48,661 bases of DNA from Hyphomicrobiales bacterium (GCA_900473185.1 UCKU01000047.1:1-48661), one strand, 5' to 3'. Shown: positions 1 through 9,449, counted from the stretch's first letter. Notes: generated by a model not told the origin, from the letters alone. Numbers and translations are program-made.

Positions 1-372
1 TGCGGGATCATGTTGAAGAGAGGAGAGATCGACGCGTAGTTCGAACGCAGTGAAACCGGATTGCATCAATTGTCCTATAGGAGATGTAGTGTGGGTGCCA
101 ATTGCTTCGATCTGATGTTCGAAGTACCGCCTTCTTTTTTGCCAATGTCCAGCATAGAGACCCTATGGAGAGAACACCGTTGCGTTGGTTCAGTTCGTTG
201 GGCCCACTCTGACGCTTGCTGTATCTGTGGCAGGCCATGCTGTCACTGCGTACGAACAGAATGCTCCTCGCTATTGTTGACGTTGGAGTGGCAATCGGAA
301 CTGCCCGACGGTTGGAACAATCAAAGATCCGCAATAGCGTAGGTCGGCCTGAAGGCCGGCCGCACTAATTGC
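1..372. other. Gene-poor left edge
   Basis: No convincing gene is seen here. Open frames on both strands lack a recognisable domain, a good ribosome binding site and protein-like composition. Near the right end, just past the stop of the FkbM gene, the sequence CGGCC-TGAA-GGCCG (345-358) can form a short GC-rich hairpin. No T-run follows it on the minus strand, so it is at best a weak terminator. The stretch may be decayed DNA or the far end of a gene outside the window. Confidence 0.5.
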
Positions 373-1188
373 CTATTGGAGCGATTCGCGCTTGCACACG
401 TGAAAATCCACCCATCCTGGAGCGAGATCGTCGTCACGGGCCTTGAGGGAACGCCAGTCGGTAAACATTTGGCGAACTTCACCGAGCGGCCTCCATTTGT
501 CCGGCGGCAACTCCAAGCCAAACAAGCCGCTCGTTTCGCCATTGAACTTGGCGTCTGCATATTGGCCTTCGCGGGCCGGGATCGGTGGCCGCACCGAGAT
601 GTTCATCGCCTGGTTCACAATCTGCCCGACCTCGTAACCGCACTCGGCGAGGACGTCGATATCGCTTTCGTCGTTCGCTTCCACGGAAACAAAAGTCGGT
701 CTGCGCCCATCCTTCAGAAGCTGGTCCCGGAATAAGATATCGGCACCTTCAAGGTCACACTTCACGTAGCGTGGAACGCCGTAGGTGTCGAAAAGCTCGG
801 CAAGGTTCGTTGTGTCGACTTCCAACGCCACGGAGGCATAGATACCTTTCCCCGCATTACCTTCCTGGAGGCTGCCCCAATCGTCTTTGTCCGGAACCGA
901 GTAGAAGGTGGCGGTCCGGCCCGCTTCTTCGTGCAGCGCTTTGTTTACTGCCACGAAACGGTTTCTGTACCGCGCCAGCCGGGTACGCGCTAAGGTGCAG
1001 AGCGATGGCACTGCCTCAAGACCAACGACGCGAAACCCCTTTGAGAGATAAAAGGCGGAGTCGTATCCCTTGTGAAGGCCAAGGTCGAAAATGAGATTGG
1101 GATCAGCTTCCGGCCCTGGTGTCAGCCAACCAGTTTCGACAACTAAGTTGTTCGGCGGTGCGCTCTTTCTAAGGAAGGGCAGTTTCAT
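373..1188 (-). CDS. FkbM family SAM-dependent methyltransferase
   Basis: Predicted 271-residue methyltransferase of the FkbM family, which commonly O-methylates sugars in polysaccharide clusters. Visible motifs are the SAM-binding LIFDLGLHKGYDSAFYL near residues 32-48, the acidic end of the second strand in VVGLEAVPS, and the family-typical VKCDLEGAD about residues 142-150. The start is the ATG at 1188, with AAGGGAGA seven to eight bases upstream; an in-frame start 33 bases earlier has no such site. The gene sits alone at the cluster's left edge, facing outward, with a long gene-free region behind it. Its sugar target cannot be told from sequence. Confidence 0.85.
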   Translation of the reverse strand: MKLPFLRKSAPPNNLVVETGWLTPGPEADPNLIFDLGLHKGYDSAFYLSKGFRVVGLEAVPSLCTLARTRLARYRNRFVAVNKALHEEAGRTATFYSVPDKDDWGSLQEGNAGKGIYASVALEVDTTNLAELFDTYGVPRYVKCDLEGADILFRDQLLKDGRRPTFVSVEANDESDIDVLAECGYEVGQIVNQAMNISVRPPIPAREGQYADAKFNGETSGLFGLELPPDKWRPLGEVRQMFTDWRSLKARDDDLAPGWVDFHVCKRESLQ

Positions 1189-1286
1189 ATGTTCTCCCTT
1201 GCTCGCTGGCAGGCGAAACATAACAAGCCTTTTCGTCGGCCACTAGGGTGCAGCTCTCCTCCCGGGGGCCTTTCTTCCGCGGGATC

Positions 1287-1306
1287 CCAACGCCTCAATG
1301 CGTTGG
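1287..1306. repeat. Perfect 7-bp inverted repeat
   Basis: CCAACGC (1287-1293) and GCGTTGG (1300-1306) are perfect complements around a six-base centre. The repeat lies about 100 bases upstream of the minus-strand FkbM methyltransferase start and 17 bases from a second palindrome. It could be an operator or an RNA stem-loop; the sequence does not decide which. Confidence 0.45.
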
Positions 1307-1323
1307 TAGCTTCGGTCAGTTGC

Positions 1324-1338
1324 TTGGTGCAACACCAA
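1324..1338. repeat. 15-bp palindrome TTGGTG-CAA-CACCAA
   Basis: A perfect six-base inverted repeat around three bases, in the gene-free DNA upstream of the FkbM gene. The size and symmetry suit a dimeric regulator such as a LysR-type protein, but no specific regulator motif was recognised. Confidence 0.4.
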
Positions 1339-2128
1339 CCTGTTGGCGATTGTAACGTCCGACACATTTCGTGTTGCGCAACCATCGTACGTCTCGCACG
1401 ATAATCTTTCGTCGGAGGGGAATGGCCTAACCATCCCCCCATTGTGGGTGTACGCCATGAGTCATGGAGAGACCGGTACGCTTTTTGTCAGGGCGGTCGT
1501 TTCCTTGGGGCTGCAGGTGGTATTCTGCCCTATTTTCTTCTCTGCACCTGATCCTTGCCCTCTTAATCCACAGGGAATTTTGTTCCTGCTGCGTTCCTGA
1601 ATTTTGACGATGTCAACGCGGAGCGCAGGCTGCTGCTTCCCTATCGCGCGCCCAGCTGTCGGCTTGCTCGTGCGCAAAGCCATTTTGCGCCATCCTGGGG
1701 CGTTATCCGATGGGGCCAACAGAGGTACCGGGCGGTCGATCCATTCTCTTACTTTTTTACGTTCCATTCGGCAGTACTACGAAGGTAGTTGGAGGTAAAA
1801 ACAGCCTCATCGGAAGGCCGGGCTACGAGACCATATGGGACTTTCCGAGTTGGCTTTACACCATGGCGTCAGAGGCGTTCGCCGCTGAGCGGCCGGCAGT
1901 CGGACAAAAAAAGGGTCGCGGGGGGAGGCCCGATAAGCACGAGGGCCGGGCCCCTGCCTATCAAAGGTTCCGCTCTCCGAAATCTACGACAATTTACCAA
2001 TGTCTTTCGGCCCGGCGGCTGCAGTCTAGGCCACCGCCGAGCATGGGGTTAGTTGCTTACGGCGTGGGTACCGGCGGTCTGCATCGGAACAGATCGCCAG
2101 TGGAACTTCGGGGACGTGCCGGGTAGTG

Positions 2129-2365
2129 CTATTCAGCTTTGCAGGCTGCGTCTCGCCTATCCACCAGGCCGGCAATAATCAGACACGTGCCGATAGTCGT
2201 CAGGCACACGAATGATAGAGTTGCCAGAGACCATGTTTCAGCGCTGCTTCTCAGCCACAGCCCGAGGGCAATTAAGATCACCGCCACGCCTACGGCGATG
2301 ACGATGTTCTCGAATGCTAATTGATAAGTCGGTGTTTTCGTCATCTCGCTGCGATAGAATGTCAT
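2129..2365 (-). CDS. Small protein with two predicted membrane segments
   Basis: A 78-residue unrecognised protein. Two hydrophobic stretches, about residues 20-38 (IVIAVGVAVILIALGLWL) and 47-67 (LATLSFVCLTTIGTCLIIAGLV), are long enough to span the inner membrane, and the tail after the second is charged (DRRD). An internal ATG eight codons in (2344) is an alternative start, and neither start has a strong ribosome binding site. The clean hydrophobic pattern argues for a real gene. No function can be assigned. Confidence 0.5.
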   Translation of the reverse strand: MTFYRSEMTKTPTYQLAFENIVIAVGVAVILIALGLWLRSSAETWSLATLSFVCLTTIGTCLIIAGLVDRRDAACKAE

Positions 2366-2456
2366 GCGGATCGACGCAACGTCCGCTTCTTATTTTTCCT
2401 GTTAGAGAATCGGGCATGGGCGACTGCGATGTGGCATCGAGAGTTGACGAACGCCG

Positions 2457-2705
2457 ATGATGCTTCATCATGAGCCAATGTTACCGATACATCCAAGCTG
2501 CGCCGACGATGACCCCGAGCGCTTTCTGAAGTGCCAGGAGGCTCTACAACCGGCATTCAATCTACTGATCTCCTATGCGGTCCAAGCCGGATGGCGCGAA
2601 AACGAGGTACTGGCGGCTGCGATTGATCTTGCCGACCGCCAAGCCCTAGCGAACATCGAGAGTGCCGATGTCGATCGGATATTAGCAGTGTTGAAGAAGC
2701 GCTAG
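2457..2705 (+). CDS. Small conserved-type hypothetical protein
   Basis: An 82-residue, mostly helical, soluble-looking protein of unknown function. Its core, about residues 30-80, contains AVQAGWRENEVLAAAIDLADRQALA. This resembles short helical proteins of unknown function that recur in rhizobial genomes (recalled pattern, not searched). Amino-acid composition is protein-like, unlike the neighbouring open frames. The start is uncertain: ATG at 2457 or at 2478, neither with a strong ribosome binding site. It stands between two gene-poor gaps. Confidence 0.5.
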   Translation: MMLHHEPMLPIHPSCADDDPERFLKCQEALQPAFNLLISYAVQAGWRENEVLAAAIDLADRQALANIESADVDRILAVLKKR

Positions 2706-2967
2706 ACCGCATCTTAGTGACGAATCGATATGCCGCCCCTAAGATGTGCAACTAGAACGCATTCCCATCCCGCGTTGTTCTCTCCGCGAACAATGATGCC
2801 TGGTGGGATGTCAATCGGCGCGGAATGTTGACCCCTGCTAAGGCGTCGCTCATTCTGACGACCACCGGCATATGGGGTCTATGAGTTAAGAAATGGCGGT
2901 TCGGGGTTGCCTTTAGACACTTCGGGGGGCATTGAGGTTCAACTCTCATTTCGGGGATGTGAATAGG

Positions 2968-4182
2968 ATGCGCTCAGTAGAGTATCGCGGCTTCAATGAT
3001 GCCCTTCTGTCCCTAAGAGGGATTGCGGCCTGCGCCGTCTTGGTTTTCCACGGAATGCTTGTCTTCAAGGTCGATGGGCTGAGCTTCGGCCCTTACGATC
3101 ACACATTCCTGTCGTTTGCCTCCGACGCCGGCATCTCGGCTCATATCGAGAAATTTATCGTGCTGTCGGCAAATGGTCACGCCGCCGTGACATTTTTCCT
3201 CGTCCATAGCGGTTTCGTCCTCGCCCTCTCCATGAGCCGAATGAGTTGGGGATCAGGCCTTCAAGAAAAAGTGACGGCTCTGGTTGCCTACGCGGCCAAG
3301 CGTATATTTCGTCTCTGGCCAATGATCATCGTAAGCTGCGTCTTAGCCTTCGGATATCAACTCATCGGACACAAGGTCGCGAGCCCCTCTCACTCGACTT
3401 GGTATGCCGCGTTTTTTACGTCTCCGACCGATTTCAGCGATCTACTTCACAACGTCGCTTTGCAACAATTCAATCTTGTCCCCTTTCTGTGGAGTCTTCT
3501 TGTTGAGACGTACGGATCAATCCTTATGCCGTTGTTCTATTTTCTCGGCCGCCGAGTATTTACAACTTATCTATTGATCGTTGGCTTCTACCTGCTGGCT
3601 TGGGCAGTTCCGCCTAACGCCTTTATTTTGGTCAATGGCTGGACATTCGCCGCGCTATCGACAGTATTCGTGTTTTGCTTCGTAGTTGGGACCATGACCG
3701 CATTCACTCGCCAAGATCTGCCGCAAAGACCTGCTTGGATCAGCCAGAACGCTCTTATTCTAGTGAGCTTCATATTCCTGGTGTCAGCGCGGTGGGCGCT
3801 TCCAACCATAGGCGGGGCTGTCGTCATCGAAGCTTTGGCCTCGGCAGTCATCGTTTATAGCGTCTATTACCATCAGGACGGTCCACTACAGTGGTTCTGT
3901 AACTTACCGATCGTGAAGTTTTACGGGCTGATCTCTTTCAGCCTCTACGTAAACTCCCTGCTCTGCATCCACATTTCAGGTCAAATCCTGGCGAGGTTGG
4001 TGCCAGCCTCTTTCATAGAAGGGAACGGCCTGATCATGAATATGATTGCCCTAGTGCTGGCCGCAGTTCTGGTAACGCCCCTCTCGTACGTGACGTTCCG
4101 CTTGATCGAAGCACCATTCATGAAAGTCGGGAAGCAAATTGCCGCTCTTGTAGAGAGCCGATCCGTTGCTATCCGTGCCTAG
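2968..4182 (+). CDS. Membrane acyltransferase, OafA/ExoZ (acyltransferase 3) family
   Basis: A 404-residue integral membrane protein that would transfer an acyl group, usually acetyl, to a surface polysaccharide sugar. The N-terminus has the family signature LLSLRGIAACAVLVFHG, with the conserved Arg and His near residues 17 and 28. About ten hydrophobic segments follow, and the C-terminus ends with the typical YVTFRLIEAPF motif. The start is placed at ATG 2968, behind GGGGA about ten bases upstream; a TTG at 2932 is also open. It is the first plus-strand gene of the polysaccharide cluster, followed by a NeuD-type acetyltransferase. The acceptor sugar is unknown. Confidence 0.88.
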   Translation: MRSVEYRGFNDALLSLRGIAACAVLVFHGMLVFKVDGLSFGPYDHTFLSFASDAGISAHIEKFIVLSANGHAAVTFFLVHSGFVLALSMSRMSWGSGLQEKVTALVAYAAKRIFRLWPMIIVSCVLAFGYQLIGHKVASPSHSTWYAAFFTSPTDFSDLLHNVALQQFNLVPFLWSLLVETYGSILMPLFYFLGRRVFTTYLLIVGFYLLAWAVPPNAFILVNGWTFAALSTVFVFCFVVGTMTAFTRQDLPQRPAWISQNALILVSFIFLVSARWALPTIGGAVVIEALASAVIVYSVYYHQDGPLQWFCNLPIVKFYGLISFSLYVNSLLCIHISGQILARLVPASFIEGNGLIMNMIALVLAAVLVTPLSYVTFRLIEAPFMKVGKQIAALVESRSVAIRA

Positions 4183-4379
4183 GCAGCCGGAGTTGACGCG
4201 TTGAGACATTCCCCAATGAAACACTTGCCAACAGAAGGATCATAGTGGATTGCGCGACCTGTTGACGTGCAATGCTCAAGGGAATGCCCTCGGATGGAAT
4301 TCGATTTGACTTGGATTCTATCGAGATTCCTACCTATCCTGCACCTTCGCATCGTGGCATCCCACGCGGTAGTAGCGTT

Positions 4380-4985
4380 ATGAGCGATAGAAAAATTTTC
4401 ATTGTCGGCGCTGGCGGGCTTGGCCGAGAGGTCTTGGCGACCTTAGAAGCGTCAGGCGAAGACGTTTGCGGATTTCTTGTTGAAGGTAATTTCCCCGCAG
4501 GGCAAACCGCGGGCATTCCAGTCTACAACGATTCCACGATGTGGCTAGCCGCGGAGACTATCGCTGTTGCGATCGGTGATGCGGTAGTACGCAGACGGTT
4601 GGCACCTATTGTCAAAGACCGATCATTTGTCACTAGACACCCGGCAGCGAACATCGGGCCTCGGGTATCCATTGGGATGGGCACTGCAATCATCGGCATT
4701 GCCAACATTACTTGCGATGTCTCGATCGGCGACTATGTCCTCATTAACCCCGGATGTACGGTTTCCCATGATTGCAGTATAGGCTCTTTTTCAAATCTGG
4801 GGCCCTCTGTTTCCCTGGCAGGAAACGTACATGTGGGACAAGGCGTTAATTTAGGCACCGGCGCGATAGTTTTGCCCGGCTGCACCATCGGGGACGGGGC
4901 TACAATAGCCGCAGGAGCCGTCGTCACCAAACATGTCGAGCCTGGCACGACGGTCTATGGAGTCCCCGCCAAGCGATCTGTATAG
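4380..4985 (+). CDS. NeuD/PglD-type sugar acetyltransferase (left-handed beta helix)
   Basis: A 201-residue two-domain acyltransferase. Residues 1-80 form a PglD_N-like Rossmann domain (IFIVGAGGLGREVL) that binds the nucleotide sugar. Residues 88-200 are hexapeptide repeats of a left-handed beta helix binding acetyl-CoA. His130 in NPGCTVSHDCSIG matches the catalytic histidine of PglD-like enzymes. The ATG at 4380 fits the usual family length and N-terminus; in-frame starts up to 108 bases upstream would add an atypical leader. It is followed by a VioA/PerA-like aminotransferase starting 68 bases after its stop, so the pair probably makes an N-acylated 4-amino-4,6-dideoxyhexose nucleotide. O-acetylation of a sugar is the alternative role. 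Confidence 0.8.
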   Translation: MSDRKIFIVGAGGLGREVLATLEASGEDVCGFLVEGNFPAGQTAGIPVYNDSTMWLAAETIAVAIGDAVVRRRLAPIVKDRSFVTRHPAANIGPRVSIGMGTAIIGIANITCDVSIGDYVLINPGCTVSHDCSIGSFSNLGPSVSLAGNVHVGQGVNLGTGAIVLPGCTIGDGATIAAGAVVTKHVEPGTTVYGVPAKRSV

Positions 4986-5052
4986 CGATGTCACGCCGGT
5001 AGGCGATCCGACAGACCGAACATCGAACAACGACCACCTCACGGAGCATATC

Positions 5053-6123
5053 GTGATTCCAATCCTGGTACCCCAACTGCCTGAGGCTATCGCGCTTATT
5101 CCCTATCTTAAGAGAATAGATAGTTCGCGTATTTACACTAATTTCGGACCTCTTGATCGCGAATTTCGGTCCCGGCTTGGACAGCTTGTTAACGCACCCG
5201 GCGTCAGCTTGGTCAGCAATGGTACGACAGCTATCGAACTTGCATTGAGATCGCTCAATCCAGTTCCTGGTGGTATATGTCTTATGCCGTCCTACACTTT
5301 TGTCGCATCCGCCCATGCGGTTGCGAATTCGGGACTCGAGCCATACTTCTTGGATGTCGATGAGCAATCATTGATGCTCACGCCTGAGATTGTTAAAAAT
5401 GCGCTGGAGAGGCAACCTTCAAAACCGGCGGCGGTTCTGGTTGTAAGTGCTTTTGGCGCCCCACTTGATATTGACGGGTGGGATGCCTTCACAACGCAGA
5501 CGGGAATACCCGTCGTTTTCGACGGCGCCGCAGCCATAGCCAATATTAATCGTGTGGGTCTCAATCCAATATGCGTTAGTCTGCACGCAACCAAAACGCT
5601 CGGAATCGGCGAAGGCGGAGCAATATTAACTTCGAACCCGGAATTGAGTGACCATATCACCGCGATGACGGGGTTCGGATTTACTGGCGCCGCACGAGTC
5701 TCGCAGTTTCGTGGCGGAAATTACCGAATTTCCGAATATACGGCGGCTGTCGGCCTCACCGCCCTTGACCAGTTATCGGCGCGTATCAGCCATTTGATGA
5801 GCGTTGCGCAGATATATCATGGCGCTCTTCGCGGAAAACAAACCGTGATACAGGAGGGCAAGGGCACCTCTTGGATATCTTCCACGTTTAACGTTCGTGT
5901 TCCGCGTTCGGACGTTAGCGGAACAATCGAGAGACTTGAAAAGGCAAATATACCATGGCGCCGCTGGTGGGGGCATGGATGCCATACTCATCCCGCTTTT
6001 TCGTCGGCCAAACGCGATCAGCTTCCAGTTACGGAAATAGTCTCCGAACAAATTATTGGCATTCCATTCCACGATTTCCTTACTGAGATCGAAGTTCGTG
6101 AGGTAGCGAATTGCCTCGCGTAG
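5053..6123 (+). CDS. DegT/DnrJ/EryC1 nucleotide-sugar aminotransferase, VioA/PerA-like
   Basis: A 356-residue PLP enzyme that transfers an amino group to a 4-keto (or 3-keto) sugar nucleotide. The N-terminus (IPILVPQLP, then YTNFGPL) follows the pattern of 4-aminating members such as VioA. Asp157 in VVFDGAAA contacts the PLP nitrogen, and Lys181 in SLHATKTLGIGEGG is the Schiff-base lysine. The start is a GTG at 5053 with GGAG six bases upstream; a longer frame back to 4933 would overlap the acetyltransferase. With that gene just upstream, a product such as acylated dTDP-viosamine or GDP-perosamine is likely. The exact substrate is inference. It overlaps the next gene by 13 bases. Confidence 0.85.
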   Translation: MIPILVPQLPEAIALIPYLKRIDSSRIYTNFGPLDREFRSRLGQLVNAPGVSLVSNGTTAIELALRSLNPVPGGICLMPSYTFVASAHAVANSGLEPYFLDVDEQSLMLTPEIVKNALERQPSKPAAVLVVSAFGAPLDIDGWDAFTTQTGIPVVFDGAAAIANINRVGLNPICVSLHATKTLGIGEGGAILTSNPELSDHITAMTGFGFTGAARVSQFRGGNYRISEYTAAVGLTALDQLSARISHLMSVAQIYHGALRGKQTVIQEGKGTSWISSTFNVRVPRSDVSGTIERLEKANIPWRRWWGHGCHTHPAFSSAKRDQLPVTEIVSEQIIGIPFHDFLTEIEVREVANCLA

Positions 6124-7196
6124 ATTCGACGCCCCTGCTGAGCTTCATTGTACTTTCGTATAATTATGAGAAGTACATTGGTCAGACCATACAAAGCATT
6201 CTTGATCAAACCATACAGGATTTCGAGATTGTCGTCGTCGATGACGCCTCGAAAGACGGGTCATGTGCCGTTGTAGAGGGCTTCAATGATCCTAGAATTC
6301 GGCTATTTCGAAGCGATGTGAATCTTGGAGGAGCGCGATCCTACAATCGTGCCGTGCAGATGGCCCAAGGTGATTGGCTTGTCAACTTGGATGCCGACGA
6401 TTGGATTGCGCCCAATAAGTTAGCCATCCAGTTGGCGGCTTCCGCGGCAAATCCCGACGTGCAGATCATTGGGACCCATGTTTCGTACGTTGACGACCAA
6501 GGGCATCCGCATCCTAATTCAGCCGATCTTGATGAGTACACCAACAGCAAGTGGGATCCGAATCTGGTCGAAAACTGGATTGGACACAACCGCTTGTGCC
6601 GGTCATCAACTATCGTAAAGCGGAACGCTCATCTCGATATAGGGCTTGATGATCCTGATATGGTCCGAGCGCCGGACTATGAACTGTGGACTAGGGCACT
6701 GCGAGAAGGATGCCGATTTCTTGTCGTGCCAGAGAAGCTGACGACAGCGCGGATTCACTCGCGTGGCGTTACGCATGGAAATAGCTTGGAATCGTTCGTC
6801 GAGAGGGCGTGGGTGGGTTTGCACAATCTACGACCACATATCGAGAGATTGTCGGCTTGGCCGAGTTTCGAGCAACTTCTGGAAACAGTAGCGACTGACG
6901 CCAACATTTCCGCTCTTGATGCCAAACGGCGATATCGGCTGCTAGCTAGCTTCGTACTCGATATCGAATGCCGGAGTTTTTCCGAATTCCAGCGATTCCT
7001 CGAAAAGAATGACAGTGAAGTAGAGAATATTGGCAAACGCCTGTTTGTGCTTGCCTCTAGCTCGGTGAACAAAAGCAGGGCAGAAATTGAACGCTATGTG
7101 GAAGCACGAGATTTTTGGCACAGAATCGCCACGCAACCGCTGTGGCTGCGTCTATTGAGAAAGATTTCACCGATCAAAAGCGGTGCCAAATCATAG
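6111..7196 (+). CDS. Family 2 glycosyltransferase
   Basis: A 361-residue inverting GT-A glycosyltransferase that adds one sugar of the repeat unit at the cytoplasmic face. Signatures are SFIVLSYNYEKYIGQTIQS at the N-terminus, VVVDDASKDGS near residues 41-51 and the metal-binding DADD at 94-97. The start is a TTG inside the end of the aminotransferase gene, with GAGGT about six bases upstream, so the two are translationally coupled. Its first 100 residues resemble the GT2 encoded at 18198-19352, suggesting a related or duplicated enzyme. Donor and acceptor are not predictable. Confidence 0.87.
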   Translation: MPRVDSTPLLSFIVLSYNYEKYIGQTIQSILDQTIQDFEIVVVDDASKDGSCAVVEGFNDPRIRLFRSDVNLGGARSYNRAVQMAQGDWLVNLDADDWIAPNKLAIQLAASAANPDVQIIGTHVSYVDDQGHPHPNSADLDEYTNSKWDPNLVENWIGHNRLCRSSTIVKRNAHLDIGLDDPDMVRAPDYELWTRALREGCRFLVVPEKLTTARIHSRGVTHGNSLESFVERAWVGLHNLRPHIERLSAWPSFEQLLETVATDANISALDAKRRYRLLASFVLDIECRSFSEFQRFLEKNDSEVENIGKRLFVLASSSVNKSRAEIERYVEARDFWHRIATQPLWLRLLRKISPIKSGAKS

Positions 7197-7251
7197 CGCC
7201 TGCTAAGACTCGCTGTAGAATTGTAATATTTACCAAAATTCGGAGATTTGG

Positions 7252-8340
7252 GTGAGCATGTCAGGCAGCGTTAAAATAGTAGCTTTGATGCCCTTTCTCG
7301 TGAAAGGAGCGCTTTCGCTTATAATTTTTCGAGAACTGCAATCGCGTGGCTTTGATGTGATCATCGTATATTACATGGCTGAGGCAGTTGGATATACCTC
7401 TGATCCGTGTGAAGATTTTCGCAAAAGCGGCCGGCTTGTTGACTTGACGAATAGCACTTCATCACAAGCGGTTGATGTAATTTCCAATTTGTATGCTGAA
7501 CAGAAAGTACAGTTGCTACTCCAAGTAGGAGCCCCGCAAGCCTATAGACAAATTCCCTACATTAAAGAGCGGTGTCCTGACCTTCGCATTTGCGACCTAA
7601 TTTATAACCCGATTGGCCATACCACAAATCACTTCCTGTATGAGAACGCTTTTAACGCTGCGATAGTTGAAAGTCAGGTTATGCAAGACTTCGTCAACCA
7701 AAATACTTCGTTACCTAATAAGGCGACATATGTGGTGGAGAGTGGCATAGATCTAACCGATTTTCATCCCGTTTCAAGACCTGCGGACGACCATGAGCCT
7801 TTCGTGTTGGGTTACGTCGGACGAATGTCGGCCGAAAAAAACCCGCTCGGGTTTATCGAAATGGCGGAACGGCTAAGTGAAGTTATTTCGAATTTGTCAT
7901 TCAAGATATTCGGTGAAGGCCCTCAGCTCCAAGAAGTACGCAATCGGGTCCGTTCAAGTCCTGCGTCAAGTTTAATCAGCATCCAAGGGTATGTAGCTCA
8001 TGTGCGAGATGCAATGGGCCAGATCGACTGCCTAGTGGTTCCATCCAAGGTTGACGGACGTCCCAACATCGTGATGGAAGCGAACGCCTGTGGGGTACCA
8101 GTGGTTGGCGCACCCGTCGGCGGAATTCCGGAGCTGATTAAAGAAGGAGTCAACGGCTATATCAGGTCGCCCTCGGATATAAGCGGTCTGAAAGACGTGG
8201 TCGAGAAACTTGCGGGCGATAAAGCTTTCATGCAAGGGATCCGAAATAGTAGCAGGTCCACTGCTGAGATCAGCTTTGATCGAACCAGAATGTTTTCCGA
8301 CTATGCCCGGCTGTTTTCCGATCTCGCCAAAAGCTCATAA
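7252..8340 (+). CDS. Family 4 glycosyltransferase
   Basis: A 362-residue retaining GT-B glycosyltransferase. The C-terminal half carries the family 4 pattern: VLGYVGRMSAEKNPLGFIE (about 182-200), then VVPSKVDGRPNIVMEANACG, with the acidic residue of the EX7E-type motif and a glycine-rich loop after it. The middle contains LIYNPIGH and VVESGIDL, both echoed in the GT4 half of the fusion protein at 14195-16387. The start is GTG 7252 with GGAG six bases upstream; the in-frame ATG six bases on is less well spaced. This gene is noticeably AT-rich compared with the right part of the window, which suggests acquired DNA. Confidence 0.87.
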   Translation: MSMSGSVKIVALMPFLVKGALSLIIFRELQSRGFDVIIVYYMAEAVGYTSDPCEDFRKSGRLVDLTNSTSSQAVDVISNLYAEQKVQLLLQVGAPQAYRQIPYIKERCPDLRICDLIYNPIGHTTNHFLYENAFNAAIVESQVMQDFVNQNTSLPNKATYVVESGIDLTDFHPVSRPADDHEPFVLGYVGRMSAEKNPLGFIEMAERLSEVISNLSFKIFGEGPQLQEVRNRVRSSPASSLISIQGYVAHVRDAMGQIDCLVVPSKVDGRPNIVMEANACGVPVVGAPVGGIPELIKEGVNGYIRSPSDISGLKDVVEKLAGDKAFMQGIRNSSRSTAEISFDRTRMFSDYARLFSDLAKSS

Positions 8341-8390
8341 CGCGATGCAGCAATGGCCAGCAATCGATCTACGCAAATAGTCGTGTCACA

Positions 8391-9449
8391 TTATTTTAAC
8401 GCTGACAGACCCAATCGCTCGCCGTTGTAGCTTCGCTGACGAAGCTCTTGCCACCAAACTGAATTGTCCAAGTACCATCTAACGGTCTTCTGAAGACCTT
8501 GCTCGAATGTGAAGCGCGGCCGCCAGCCGAGTTCCAACTCGATTTTGCTGGCGTCGATTGCATATCTGAAATCGTGGCCCGGGCGATCATCCACGAACTG
8601 AATCAGCCGCTCCCTGCTCCCCCCGTCGTCAGGAATGAGCTCATCCAAAATTCGGCAAATCTCCTTGACGACGGAAAGATTCGCTCGTTCCGCGTTGCCG
8701 CCAATATTGTATTTTTCGCCAACGCTGCCGCGTTCGAGAACAAGACACAGAGCCTCGGCGTGATCTTCGACGAAAAGCCAATCCCTTATGTTTGCCCCGT
8801 TGCCATAGACGGGCAGCGGCTTTCCTTCCAAAGCTGAAATGATCATCAATGGAATGAGCTTTTCAGGAAAGTGGTAGGGACCATAATTATTGGAACAATT
8901 CGTCACGACAACTGGTAGACCATAAGTATGGTGCCACGCCATCACTAGGTGGTCAGCGCCGGCCTTGCTGGCGGAATAAGGAGAATTGGGCGAATACGGC
9001 GTACTCTCACTGAAAAAGCCTGTCGTCCCAAGGCTGCCAAAAACCTCATCGGTCGAGATATGATGGAAGCGAAAACCCTCCCTGGAAACCTGGTCCAACT
9101 TGCTCCAATGGTGTTTAGCCGCCTCGAGGAGATTTGCCGTACCGACAACATTCGTCGCAATGAACGCCAAAGGCCCATCGATCGATCGGTCCACATGAGA
9201 TTCGGCCGCCAAATGCATGACGGCATTCGGCTGATGGACCTGAAAAACCCGTGTCAGTTCATCGAGGTTGCGAATGTCCACTTTTTCGAAAGATACACGC
9301 TCGTTGAAGGAATGCCTTGTAATGTCGAGATATCCTGCGGCATAAGTCAAGCTGTCCAGCGCGACGATGGAATGTTCCGTGTGGGCCAATAGATGACGAC
9401 ATACCGCTGAACCTATGAAGCCTGCAGCACCCGTGACCAAGATTTTCAT
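8391..9449 (-). CDS. rmlB: dTDP-glucose 4,6-dehydratase
   Basis: A 352-residue short-chain dehydrogenase-type enzyme converting dTDP-glucose to dTDP-4-keto-6-deoxyglucose. Seen motifs: NAD-binding TGAAGFIG (residues 6-13), the catalytic TDE at 133-135 and YSASK with Tyr158 and Lys162. Length is normal for RmlB. The start is ATG 9449 with GGAG upstream; a TTG 12 bases earlier is less likely. It lies alone on the minus strand between two plus-strand transferases. Its partner RmlA is some 20 kb away at 28769-29707, and no rmlC or rmlD is present, so its product more likely feeds the aminotransferases in this cluster than rhamnose synthesis. Confidence 0.95.
   Translation of the reverse strand: MKILVTGAAGFIGSAVCRHLLAHTEHSIVALDSLTYAAGYLDITRHSFNERVSFEKVDIRNLDELTRVFQVHQPNAVMHLAAESHVDRSIDGPLAFIATNVVGTANLLEAAKHHWSKLDQVSREGFRFHHISTDEVFGSLGTTGFFSESTPYSPNSPYSASKAGADHLVMAWHHTYGLPVVVTNCSNNYGPYHFPEKLIPLMIISALEGKPLPVYGNGANIRDWLFVEDHAEALCLVLERGSVGEKYNIGGNAERANLSVVKEICRILDELIPDDGGSRERLIQFVDDRPGHDFRYAIDASKIELELGWRPRFTFEQGLQKTVRWYLDNSVWWQELRQRSYNGERLGLSALK

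Larger units (their letters stand above)
1189..2128. other. Long gene-free region with two perfect hairpins
   Basis: About 940 bases separate the FkbM gene and a small membrane-protein gene. Open frames are short, lack domains and look random on both strands. Two perfect inverted repeats stand out upstream of the FkbM start: CCAACGC-N6-GCGTTGG at 1287-1306 and TTGGTG-CAA-CACCAA at 1324-1338. They could be regulator sites or leader hairpins for the minus-strand gene. The rest is GC-rich with no recognised element and may be degraded insertion or gene remnants. Confidence 0.5.

Noticed and set aside
345..358. GC-rich hairpin past the FkbM stop as a terminator
   Set aside because: Five-base stem and no T-run on the minus strand; noted only in the gap description.
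1710..2126. 138-codon open frame on the plus strand in the left gap
   Set aside because: Arginine-, glycine- and proline-rich with no domain or ribosome binding site; typical of a chance frame in GC-rich DNA.
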